From JBBTIS01 sp038059855 (GTDB lineage: Bacteria > Elusimicrobiota > Elusimicrobia > JACQPE01): a stretch of 20,366 nucleotides of DNA. The DNA lies in assembly GCA_964357255.1 (NCBI GenBank), contig CAYHKQ010000048.1, positions 1 through 20,366 of the forward strand, in the 5' to 3' direction. The notes below the pieces were generated by a model. It had not been told where the DNA came from. It saw only the letters and a program-made list of their open reading frames with translations, and made no database searches. The translations under genes were made by a program, and so were the position numbers. Positions 1 through 6,240 of this stretch are shown here, one piece after another. Numbering within the stretch: position 1 is the stretch's first letter; every line of letters begins with the position of its first letter.

Positions 1-94
1 TTTGCCCAGCCTATCCTCTTTGCTAAGGCGTAACTCAAACGGCTAAAGAGATACTCCTTGTCTTAAAGCCCCTTTGGGGTTAAACTATTCTTTA

Positions 95-1087
95 ATGAAG
101 AAAGCTGGAATTTTTCTTATTCTTCCTTTTGGCCTCATTGGCCTTTCTCCTGTCGCATGGGCCGGCCTTGAACTCGATCCCGAAGAACATTCTTGCCCGT
201 TTCCCGGCTCTGCAGAATCCGCGGCCCAAGCCTTTAAGGAATATATGCGAGCTAGCGGCCCGGCCGCCTACAAAGAGCTGACCGATCAGCGCTGGCAAGA
301 AATAAAAAAAGAAATTTTAGACGGTAAACGACCCTGTTTTACAGTCAAGGATTCCGACCTCGGACAATGGGGGGTAGAATGCCAAGACGCTAATTCCATG
401 TTCGCTCCCATGATGCAAGGGCCTTGCCCCTCCTCCTGGCCACCGGCAGATCCTAGCCTGCCGGCCCCCAAAGCGCCGCTAACGATTGCCTGCGATCCCG
501 AAAAAGACGCAGGCTGTGCTCAGGACTCTGCGCCGCCGGCCACGGCGCCAAAGCCGAATCCGGCCCCAGGGGTCCCTTCGCAAACGCCGGAACCTGCCTT
601 GCCCCAACCCGCATCAATTCCTCCGCAATCCCAAGCCGGGCCATCAGGCACAACGCCGTCGCCACCGGCCTTGCCCCCGGCGCCGACCCAAGCGCAAACG
701 CCGCCGGTGAGCGCCGGTCCCGGCAAAAAACCATCGCCAACTAATGATCTGGCTAAGGCCTTTGAAGGCGCTCAACCCTCAGCGCCCCTCCCGTTCGACC
801 CGGCCCAAAACACAAATTATGAAAACGATCAAGAAGACGCCGCCGGCGGTCCTCCGGATCCGGAAGGGAAGATTGGAGCGGCCAGACAAAGAACGCTCTA
901 TGGATTACGCCGGCCTACGCCCCTGCAACACGACATCGCGCCCGCGAACAAATCTTCCCGCGGGGCCATCGCTAGATTAAAAGGCGCTCTGCGGGATTAC
1001 ATGAACTGCTTTGAAGGCCGGAATAACTCCCGTCTCAACGGCGAGAGCGCTATTGGTTGCCTCTATCGCGAAGTGTTCGGACAATAA
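95..1087 (+). CDS. Secreted proline/alanine-rich protein of unknown function
   Basis: I do not recognise this family. The frame is open from a TTG at 74, but the ATG at 95 gives a textbook signal peptide: MKK, a hydrophobic core at about residues 5-20, and an AWA cleavage site near residue 23. I prefer that start (330 aa). The mature N-terminal part (about 24-140) has cysteines near positions 34, 81, 96, 111, 133 and 141, and two more lie close to the C-terminus, so disulfides in the periplasm or outside the cell are plausible. Residues of about 145-235 form a low-complexity Pro/Ala/Gln/Ser linker. A short charged C-terminal region of about 60 residues ends in YREVFGQ. No catalytic motif is visible. 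No strong Shine-Dalgarno precedes the start. The gene runs with the amidohydrolase 33 bases downstream, but nothing links their functions. Confidence 0.72.
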   Translation: MKKAGIFLILPFGLIGLSPVAWAGLELDPEEHSCPFPGSAESAAQAFKEYMRASGPAAYKELTDQRWQEIKKEILDGKRPCFTVKDSDLGQWGVECQDANSMFAPMMQGPCPSSWPPADPSLPAPKAPLTIACDPEKDAGCAQDSAPPATAPKPNPAPGVPSQTPEPALPQPASIPPQSQAGPSGTTPSPPALPPAPTQAQTPPVSAGPGKKPSPTNDLAKAFEGAQPSAPLPFDPAQNTNYENDQEDAAGGPPDPEGKIGAARQRTLYGLRRPTPLQHDIAPANKSSRGAIARLKGALRDYMNCFEGRNNSRLNGESAIGCLYREVFGQ

Positions 1088-1120
1088 AGAGCGGCTCAGT
1101 AATTAAGAATTCTGTATCCT

Positions 1121-2107
1121 ATGTCCATGCCTACGGTTGATATGCATGTTCATATCGGGGGTTGCCAAATCAAAAAGACCGGATGCTTTATGTCCGGGCC
1201 GCAAAAAGAAAAACTGCATCATGAGCTTCCCCCATCCCTTTCACTCAAGTTGCGCCTAGCCGATTGGCTGGGCATTGTGGACGCCCAAATCAAAAAACGT
1301 CTTCTAAGATTTATTGACGAAACCAAAGAGGTGGACTATGCGGTTATACTGCCCATGGACGGCGTTTATGACGGCGAAGGAAACCTCGACAAAAAAAGAA
1401 CCTCGTTCTATGTTCCCAATGACTATGTCTTGGCCCTGGCAGGCGAGTCTTCAAAACTAATTCCCGCGGCCAGCGTCAATCCCTTTCGCCGGGACGCCAT
1501 CGAGGAGTTAGAGCGCGTAGCAGGCGCCGGCGCGCGGCTCATCAAATGGCTGCCATCCTCCCAAAACTTCGATCCGGCCGACCCCAAAATTCTCCCTTTC
1601 TACAAAAAATTGGCCGGCCTCAAAATCCCGCTACTGAGCCACACTGGCTACGAACACACCGTCCTGTCGGTCTATTCCTCCGGCAATCAAGCCTATGGGG
1701 AGCCGCGGCGGCTCAAAAACGCCTTAGAAGCCGGGGTCACCGTTATCATGGCCCACTCGGGAACCTCAGGAGGGCCTCAAGAGCCGGATTACTGGGAGGA
1801 TTTCCTTGAAATGGCCCGCGTCTGGCCTAATCTCTACGGCGACACTGCGGCTTTCACTCATTGGACGCGGGTGCGGATCCTGCCCAAAATCATCCATCAT
1901 GATTGGGCTTTTGAGCGACTCCTGCACGGCAGTGACGCGACCCTCCAGCCAAGCCTGGACAAACTCGGCGCCCTGGTCAGCCGCGATTTAATCGAGTCAC
2001 TGCGCCAAAACCCAAATGCCGTTGAAAAAGATTTCAAACTTAAAAAAGCGCTCGGTTTTCCCGAGGAAGTTTTTACCCGTGCCGCGCGGCTACTGCGGAT
2101 CAACTGA
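1121..2107 (+). CDS. Amidohydrolase family 2 metal-dependent hydrolase (TIM barrel)
   Basis: The 328-aa protein has the motifs of the amidohydrolase_2 superfamily: Asp7-x-His9-x-His11 at the N-terminus (VDMHVHIGG), a lysine in an IKWLP segment at about 142, His174 in LLSHTG, His212 in MAHSG, and the catalytic Asp272 in HGSDA. These ligands predict a metal-dependent hydrolase or decarboxylase in the cytoplasm. There is no signal peptide, and the substrate cannot be told from sequence. Residues 14-60 hold an insertion with two cysteines between the HxH motif and the next strand. The start at 1121 (MSMPTVD) puts HxH at the usual distance from the N-terminus; a second ATG two codons later is equally possible. 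No clear ribosome-binding site is seen. The gene converges with the HD-GYP gene, with 16 bases between the stops and no recognisable terminator. Confidence 0.85.
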   Translation: MSMPTVDMHVHIGGCQIKKTGCFMSGPQKEKLHHELPPSLSLKLRLADWLGIVDAQIKKRLLRFIDETKEVDYAVILPMDGVYDGEGNLDKKRTSFYVPNDYVLALAGESSKLIPAASVNPFRRDAIEELERVAGAGARLIKWLPSSQNFDPADPKILPFYKKLAGLKIPLLSHTGYEHTVLSVYSSGNQAYGEPRRLKNALEAGVTVIMAHSGTSGGPQEPDYWEDFLEMARVWPNLYGDTAAFTHWTRVRILPKIIHHDWAFERLLHGSDATLQPSLDKLGALVSRDLIESLRQNPNAVEKDFKLKKALGFPEEVFTRAARLLRIN

Positions 2108-2123
2108 AAATTTGAACCTTTCC

Positions 2124-3272
2124 TCAAGAACGGGCGTCGGAGAGAATGCCCTCGAAACGACCTCGGCTGGCCTGAAAAGCCGCGACCACCTGGGGATCGA
2201 AGTGCTTCCCCGCTTCGCCGGCGATGTGATCTTGCACCCGCTCCAGGGGCCAGGGCGGCTTATAAATTCGCTCCGTTGACAACGCGTCAAAAACGTCGGC
2301 CAGCGCCACGATCTTGGATTCCAATGGAATTTCAGGACCCCGAAGCCCCCGAGGATACCCTGCGCCGTCAAAACGTTCGTGGTGAGTCAAAGCGATTTGC
2401 CGCGCCAACTGCAACAGCGGCGAGCGAGCCTCCCGAAGCATCTCGAATCCAAGAAGCGTATGCTTTCTCATTTCCTCATGTTCCTGCGGAGTAAACCGGC
2501 CGGGCTTCTTGAGCACCGCATCGCGAATGGCGATCTTGCCGATGTCATGCAAGGGGCTGGCGAAACGAATCATCTCCGTGCGCTCCAAGCCAAGCCCCAT
2601 GGTATCGGCGATGATGGCGGAATACTCGCTCATGCGTTTTAAATGATGGGCCGTGTCCTCCTGATCCCGATATTCCGCGGCTTGCGCTAGAATATAAATG
2701 CTCTCAAAATTAGAGCGCTTGAGCTGTTCGAGCAATTGGGCATTCTCCAAAACAGCGGCAAGATTGCCCGCGACCAACTGCACCAGCCCCTCATCCTCGC
2801 GACTGAACTTATCGTTGCCGGAAAGTTTAATCACCTCCAACACGCCGAGAACCCGGCCCGGAGCATTTTTAATCGGAGCGGCTAATACGGAACCCCGCCC
2901 GGCCGCGCCGCGAGCCGCGTTCGCGCCCGCAAGAATGCGCGAGCGCGCTACATCTTTAATATTTATGACTCGGCCCGCGCGAGCCGCCAAATCCGCGGTG
3001 TCGGAATTAAAAAGAAAGGAATCTTTCGCCGTCGCGCCGGAGCGGCGGCAGGAAACTGATTTCGGGCCAAGCTCGCTTCCGGCCGCATCCATTAAATAAA
3101 CCGTCGCCCGGTCGGCTCCCAAAAGCTGGCGTATCTCCCGGGCCAAGAGCTTTAAGGTTTCATCAAAATTCTGCGTCAGCAGGGAGCGCCGGTGAAAAGA
3201 AATTAAAAGCTGAAGCTTCTTCTGCTCCTGAAGAAGCCGTGCAAGCGGAATTTTACTTCGCAAAATTTTCAT
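2124..3272 (-). CDS. GAF domain / HD-GYP cyclic-di-GMP phosphodiesterase
   Basis: The 382-aa protein has a GAF sensor domain at roughly residues 33-185 and a C-terminal HD-GYP domain at about 190-370. The HD-GYP signature is complete: HH near 209-210, LHDIGK at 241-246, H271, HHE-x2-DG-x-GYP at 297-307, and ALADVFDAL with its Asp near 326. It should therefore be an active phosphodiesterase hydrolysing cyclic-di-GMP (or a related dinucleotide) in the cytoplasm, gated by a small ligand or redox signal at the GAF domain. There is no membrane segment. I chose the ATG at 3272 because it overlaps the cutA stop as ATGA, a typical coupled junction; an ATG seven codons upstream (3293) is also open. 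It is the last gene of the long minus-strand run. The GAF ligand cannot be inferred. Confidence 0.87.
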   Translation of the reverse strand: MKILRSKIPLARLLQEQKKLQLLISFHRRSLLTQNFDETLKLLAREIRQLLGADRATVYLMDAAGSELGPKSVSCRRSGATAKDSFLFNSDTADLAARAGRVINIKDVARSRILAGANAARGAAGRGSVLAAPIKNAPGRVLGVLEVIKLSGNDKFSREDEGLVQLVAGNLAAVLENAQLLEQLKRSNFESIYILAQAAEYRDQEDTAHHLKRMSEYSAIIADTMGLGLERTEMIRFASPLHDIGKIAIRDAVLKKPGRFTPQEHEEMRKHTLLGFEMLREARSPLLQLARQIALTHHERFDGAGYPRGLRGPEIPLESKIVALADVFDALSTERIYKPPWPLERVQDHIAGEAGKHFDPQVVAAFQASRGRFEGILSDARS

Positions 3273-3583
3273 CGCACCGTGTCGCGTATCCATTTGAGAT
3301 AGGGCTCGTGACCGGCGACGATTCCAACGGCAATGATCTCCGGAACCGCGTAGGGATGCAGGCGTCTTAAAGAGCGCTCAAGTTCTGCGAACTTGGAGCG
3401 CCGGGTTTTAATAATCAAAAGCGTCTCCTTGGCTTTGTCAACTTTTCCTTTCCAAAAAAAATGGCTCTCAATCGCTCCTATTAAATTGACACAAGCGCAC
3501 AGACGCAATTGCACAAGTTTGCGGGCAATCTGCCTGGCCTTAGTTTTGCCGGGAACCGTTACGAAACAAACAATATTAATCAA
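3269..3583 (-). CDS. cutA: CutA family divalent-cation tolerance protein
   Basis: The 104-aa protein matches CutA over its whole length: the FVTVPGKTKARQIARKLV opening, a CACVNLIGAIESHFFWKGK core, an LLIIKTRRSKF segment and the HPYAVPEIIAV motif. CutA proteins are cytosolic trimers with a ferredoxin-like fold, historically linked to copper/divalent-metal tolerance; their biochemical role is not settled. The start is unusual: the only codon giving the normal N-terminus (INIVCFVT) is a TTG at 3583, with no Shine-Dalgarno, and it lies inside one arm of a perfect 12-bp inverted repeat (3579-3613). The end overlaps the HD-GYP gene by four bases. Upstream, a composite palindromic repeat separates it from pgsA, so cutA may have its own promoter. 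Confidence 0.9.
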   Translation of the reverse strand: MINIVCFVTVPGKTKARQIARKLVQLRLCACVNLIGAIESHFFWKGKVDKAKETLLIIKTRRSKFAELERSLRRLHPYAVPEIIAVGIVAGHEPYLKWIRDTVR

Positions 3584-3613
3584 ATAAGACTACTATAATT
3601 TGTCTTATTTGAT
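3579..3613. promoter_or_regulatory. Perfect 12-bp inverted repeat over the cutA start
   Basis: ATCAAATAAGAC (3579-3590) and GTCTTATTTGAT (3602-3613) are exact reverse complements around an 11-base AT-rich centre. The centre contains TATAAT on the plus strand and TTATAG on the minus strand. The TTG start of cutA lies in the left arm. The layout suits a dimeric repressor operator over a promoter, or an RNA hairpin that hides the start codon. There is no long T-run, so it is not a typical terminator. Confidence 0.5.
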
Positions 3614-3630
3614 CCCAAATTCCGGAAACG

Positions 3631-3756
3631 GAAAGCGTTTAGTTGTTAAGGTTACTTGCGGTTTTCTCGTCACACCGGCGCAAGCCGGTGTCCAGATTTT
3701 TCTCTGGATTCCGGCTTCCGCCGGAATGACAAGCCAGTAAAGAACTAAACGCTTTC
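3631..3756. mobile_element. Composite palindromic repeat with 14-bp inverted ends
   Basis: GAAAGCGTTTAGTT at 3631-3644 is exactly inverted at 3743-3756. Inside is a pair of REP-like palindromes, with arms CACCGGC/GCCGGTG at 3673-3690 and ATTCCGGC/GCCGGAAT at 3708-3727. They are joined by a TCCAGA/TCTGGA stem, and the whole core runs from GTCA to TGAC. The core resembles that of the element at 6109-6211. No target-site duplication is visible and the ends are not GTAA, so it may be an older or different element. It lies just past the pgsA stop, between pgsA and cutA, and its stacked hairpins could stabilise or attenuate the transcript. Confidence 0.6.
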
Positions 3757-3759
3757 AAA

Positions 3760-4329
3760 CTATCGTTGAGTCCACGAGCGTGCCAGCGCTGGGCGATGGC
3801 GCCAAAAATAAGGGACTCCGCTCGCAACGGTAAATATCCCAACCGCCCAAAACAAAAGGCCGAAAGGCAAGTCCACGTTCAGGCCAAGGCTTCCGAGCCA
3901 CATGGCAACGCTCATGATAAAAATAAAGCCGAATTGCAGGCATGATTTAATTTTGCCCAAGCGTTGCGCCGGCAAAAGACTCTCCCCGCTCACGAGCAAA
4001 ATAACCCGCAAACCGGAAATTAAAATTTCCCGAATGATAATTAAAATGAGCGGAAAAACCGGCAACTCAAAATAGCGTCCGGCGACCAAGGCGCTGAAGG
4101 CCGAAAGCATAAAAATTTTGTCGGCCACGGGATCAAAACAAATGCCGAACTGGGAAACCAGATTAAAACGCCGCGCAAGATACCCGTCCAATAGGTCCGA
4201 GGTAAACGCCGCTACCACCGTAAGCGAGGCCAACCCCAGGCTCACCGCATCGCGCTCAAGCACGCAAAAAGCGAAAACGGGCGCGAGAAACACGCGGCTT
4301 AAAGTCATCTGATTTGGCAGACCGCTCAT
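3760..4329 (-). CDS. pgsA: CDP-alcohol phosphatidyltransferase, probably phosphatidylglycerophosphate synthase
   Basis: The 189-aa integral membrane protein carries the complete CDP-alcohol phosphotransferase signature: D45-x2-D48-G49-x2-A52-R53-x8-G62-x3-D66-x3-D70. The aspartates bind the metal and CDP-diacylglycerol. Several hydrophobic helices follow (about 75-120 and 130-175), as expected for a six-helix enzyme of the inner membrane. Length and the NQMTLSR N-terminus fit PgsA, which makes phosphatidylglycerol phosphate from CDP-diacylglycerol and glycerol-3-phosphate. A phosphatidylserine or cardiolipin-type member cannot be fully excluded. The ATG at 4329 has no Shine-Dalgarno of its own but overlaps the stop of a possible 22-codon leader ORF (ATGA). 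It lies 107 bases downstream of rodZ. The stop falls three bases before a palindromic repeat. Confidence 0.88.
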   Translation of the reverse strand: MSGLPNQMTLSRVFLAPVFAFCVLERDAVSLGLASLTVVAAFTSDLLDGYLARRFNLVSQFGICFDPVADKIFMLSAFSALVAGRYFELPVFPLILIIIREILISGLRVILLVSGESLLPAQRLGKIKSCLQFGFIFIMSVAMWLGSLGLNVDLPFGLLFWAVGIFTVASGVPYFWRHRPALARSWTQR

Positions 4330-4394
4330 TGGGGTAAAACCGTGAAGGCCGAAGGGGTAACGCAGGCCAGACAGGCTAAACGGAAAATTTTCAT
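4326..4394 (-). CDS. Possible 22-residue leader peptide coupled to pgsA
   Basis: In the 107-base rodZ-pgsA gap an ATG at 4394 follows AGAGG at a 7-base spacing. It opens a frame beginning MKIFRLACLACV and ending in TGA at 4326. This stop overlaps the pgsA ATG as ATGA, and pgsA itself has no ribosome-binding site. The layout suggests translational coupling. The product is hydrophobic and cysteine-containing with no known homologue that I recognise. The evidence is position and signals only; it could be chance. Confidence 0.35.
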   Translation of the reverse strand: MKIFRLACLACVTPSAFTVLPQ

Positions 4395-4436
4395 TCCTTT
4401 GCCTCTGTGGCGTTTTTGGCCTGTTTGGCCTCTCCC

Positions 4437-5354
4437 CTATCTAAGGTTGTCCGGACGCTCCGGCGGCTCGGAGGCGAGGGGTCCGAGCTTAGACTCGATA
4501 AGCGCGGAAGTCAATTCAAGTTCAAGCGGAGTTCGCTCGAGCTCTTCCGGAGTCAACGGCCAATCCCGACCATTAACCCGAAGCCCTGCGCTGCTGGGAT
4601 TTCCAATGCGGATTTTGGCGGAATCCCGAAAGCGAAAACCCTTTTTTTGAAGAGCCGGCAAAATCCCTTGAAACGCCAATTTTCCATCCGCCTCAATTTG
4701 CATCCATGAGGGTTCGCCCTTGGCGAAAAACTCCACCGTCATGGCGGCCTCTTTGGCGCGATTGGCCGCCGGCGCCGCGGCGCCGGCTCGCGTGCTAGCA
4801 GGCATTCCTAAGAGCCTGGGCACATCGAGGGCTTTCTCGGGAGCCAAACGGAAGGCCTCTCGCTGAATATAAGAATGAACGCCGTAAAAAAAGCCGATCA
4901 AAATAACCGGAAAAACAAGGTAGGCCAAAATCCAATTCTGGCCCTCAATGGTCCACATCACAAACCGCTCCCACAATCCCGAATGGACGCCGACCGGCAG
5001 GCGATCGGCTCTCGCCGGAGCGAGCCTTAAAGCGGATGACGCCTTTTTTGGTTCATCGGGCTCCGTCGAGGCGCCGCTGTTTTGAAACTTTTCCCAAAGA
5101 TCAGATGGATTGGTCAGGCCCAAATACTTGGCGTAATTCAAAAAAAATCCTCTCAAATAAACCTTGGCCGGAAATACGCCGTAACGGCCCTCCTCTAAGG
5201 CAAGGATAAACTTGACGGTAATTTTCGTGTCCTCGCGGACCTTCTCAAGGGTTAATCCGCGCTCAAGGCGACGGGCCCGAAACGCTTCGAAAATATGCGC
5301 CGAATCATTCGCGGGAACGCCGGATTGTTCGGTTTCGGATGGCCCTGACATCAT
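4437..5354 (-). CDS. rodZ: RodZ-like helix-turn-helix / membrane protein
   Basis: The 305-aa protein has the RodZ layout. A cytoplasmic HTH_25 domain (about 18-95) contains the FRARRLERGLTLEKV and FPAKVYLRGFFLNYAKYLG motifs. A linker is followed by one transmembrane helix at about 141-158 and an Ala-rich segment at 186-204. The C-terminal domain (about 205-283) resembles the RodZ DUF4115 beta domain, including WMQIEADGKLAFQG and IGNPSSAGLRVNG. RodZ links MreB filaments to the elongasome and helps set rod shape. The first of two tandem ATG codons overlaps the lolA stop by one base (TAATG), with AGAGG upstream, so the two genes are probably translationally coupled. No mre genes are in the window. 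Confidence 0.85.
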   Translation of the reverse strand: MMSGPSETEQSGVPANDSAHIFEAFRARRLERGLTLEKVREDTKITVKFILALEEGRYGVFPAKVYLRGFFLNYAKYLGLTNPSDLWEKFQNSGASTEPDEPKKASSALRLAPARADRLPVGVHSGLWERFVMWTIEGQNWILAYLVFPVILIGFFYGVHSYIQREAFRLAPEKALDVPRLLGMPASTRAGAAAPAANRAKEAAMTVEFFAKGEPSWMQIEADGKLAFQGILPALQKKGFRFRDSAKIRIGNPSSAGLRVNGRDWPLTPEELERTPLELELTSALIESKLGPLASEPPERPDNLR

Positions 5355-6229
5355 TAACGTATGACCTCTTTTTTCTCAGTTAAATCCAGAACGGCGACGC
5401 CGGCCGGAAATTTTTTCTCAAATATTGTATCACTAAACCTCGCATTAGGATTGAATTCCTTAATCTCGAGCTTCGCGCGATAATTTTCCAAAATAAGTTC
5501 AAGGTTTTGGGGACGGCCAGTCGCGCGGTCAACGCCGATGATCATGACATACGACGGATAAGGACCCTTGGGAACGGCCTTGAGATACGAGAGCGAGGGG
5601 TCAGCGGGGGCATTTGACGCAGGGGAAACTGGCCCCGCGGCCGTGGAAATCTGGGCCGGCGCGTCAACAGGCGAAAAATCGTATTTTTCGCCAAAACGGC
5701 TCATATCGAAAAGAATAGGCAGATCGAGAAACGCCTGAAAATGAAGCTTCATAAAATCATCCGAGCCGCGGATTACCACCTGCTCAAGCGACTGGTCATA
5801 AAAATAAATCCGGTCCTTGTCAATCCAAACCTTGTATTTAACCTTGCCCGTATAATCAAGGCGGACGCGCTGGCTGGGGCGGTCAAGATAAACCTTGCCG
5901 TTTAACTTCTCCTTCTCGTTGGTCGGCGCCAACACAAATTCCTCCTCGAATTTGAATGTCGCCCGCCCGATGGCGTCGTCAAACTTCCGGACCCTCTCTA
6001 AAATCGCCGCCGTGCTCAACGCCACGCCGCCGGCCGGCGCGTCCGCCGCGAAAGAAAAGGTCGGACGTGAGACGTAAAATGTAACAAGAAAAAAAACCAA
6101 AAATTTTCGTAACTGTTCAGGCACGCCGCTCCTTTTGCTGTCATTCCCGCGAAAGCGGGAATCCAGGCCCCGACCCCCGCCTTCGCGGGGGTGACGGACC
6201 TGAACAGTTACAAATTTTCTATACACCAT
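5354..6229 (-). CDS. lolA: LolA-family outer-membrane lipoprotein carrier, 5' end altered by a MITE
   Basis: LolA binds lipoproteins released at the inner membrane and carries them across the periplasm. The mature part (from about residue 62) fits the family: ILERVRKFDDAIGRATFKFEEEF, KVYLDRPSQRVRLDY, KVWIDKDRIYFYDQSLEQVV, and an ending like SDTIFEKKFPAGVAVLDL. A Pro/Ala-rich insertion lies near 195-215. The N-terminus is odd. The frame opens at ATG 6229 (MVYRKF), but 37 residues encoded by the element at 6109-6211 and its 8-bp duplication separate this from the hydrophobic core FLVFFLVTFYV. Deleting them rejoins MVYRKF to LVFFLVTFYV as a normal signal peptide. A GTG at 6124, preceded by AAAAGGAG from the element, would give a 256-aa form with a normal signal peptide (MPEQLRKFLVFFLV). 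I give the longest frame; the true start is open. ftsK ends 11 bases upstream. Confidence 0.8.
   Translation of the reverse strand: MVYRKFVTVQVRHPREGGGRGLDSRFRGNDSKRSGVPEQLRKFLVFFLVTFYVSRPTFSFAADAPAGGVALSTAAILERVRKFDDAIGRATFKFEEEFVLAPTNEKEKLNGKVYLDRPSQRVRLDYTGKVKYKVWIDKDRIYFYDQSLEQVVIRGSDDFMKLHFQAFLDLPILFDMSRFGEKYDFSPVDAPAQISTAAGPVSPASNAPADPSLSYLKAVPKGPYPSYVMIIGVDRATGRPQNLELILENYRAKLEIKEFNPNARFSDTIFEKKFPAGVAVLDLTEKKEVIR
6109..6211. mobile_element. 103-bp IS66-type MITE inserted in frame in lolA
   Basis: Terminal inverted repeats GTAACTGTTCAG (6109-6120) and their exact reverse complement (6200-6211) are flanked by an exact 8-bp direct repeat, AAATTTTC, at 6101-6108 and 6212-6219. A GTAA terminus with 8-bp duplications is characteristic of IS66-family elements. 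There is no transposase; the interior holds two palindromes, ATTCCCGCGAAAGCGGGAAT (6143-6162, like the neisserial dRS3 repeat) and a CCCCCGC/GCGGGGG hairpin (6174-6191). Element plus duplication is 111 bp, exactly 37 codons, and the minus-strand lolA frame stays open through it. Confidence 0.88.
6129..6136 (-). promoter_or_regulatory. Element-borne ribosome-binding site before an alternative lolA GTG start
   Basis: AAAAGGAG on the minus strand lies four bases upstream of the GTG at 6124-6122, which begins the frame MPEQLRKFLVFFLV. It sits inside the MITE. It could restart lolA with a normal-length signal peptide. The spacing is slightly short, so use is uncertain. Confidence 0.4.
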
Positions 6230-6240
6230 CGTCTCACGCC

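Noticed and set aside
68..80. CCCC-TTT-GGGG hairpin as a terminator of an upstream gene
   Set aside because: The stem is only four to five base pairs and no T-run follows it; no upstream gene is visible in the window.
3623..3764. AAAC on both sides of the 3631-3756 repeat as a target duplication
   Set aside because: Only four bases match, they are offset by one base from the repeat ends, and such a match is likely by chance.
3584..3842. Small minus-strand frame across the 3631-3756 repeat
   Set aside because: It is read from the palindromic repeat (HSGGSRNPEKNLDTG-type sequence, common when such repeats are translated) and overlaps pgsA.
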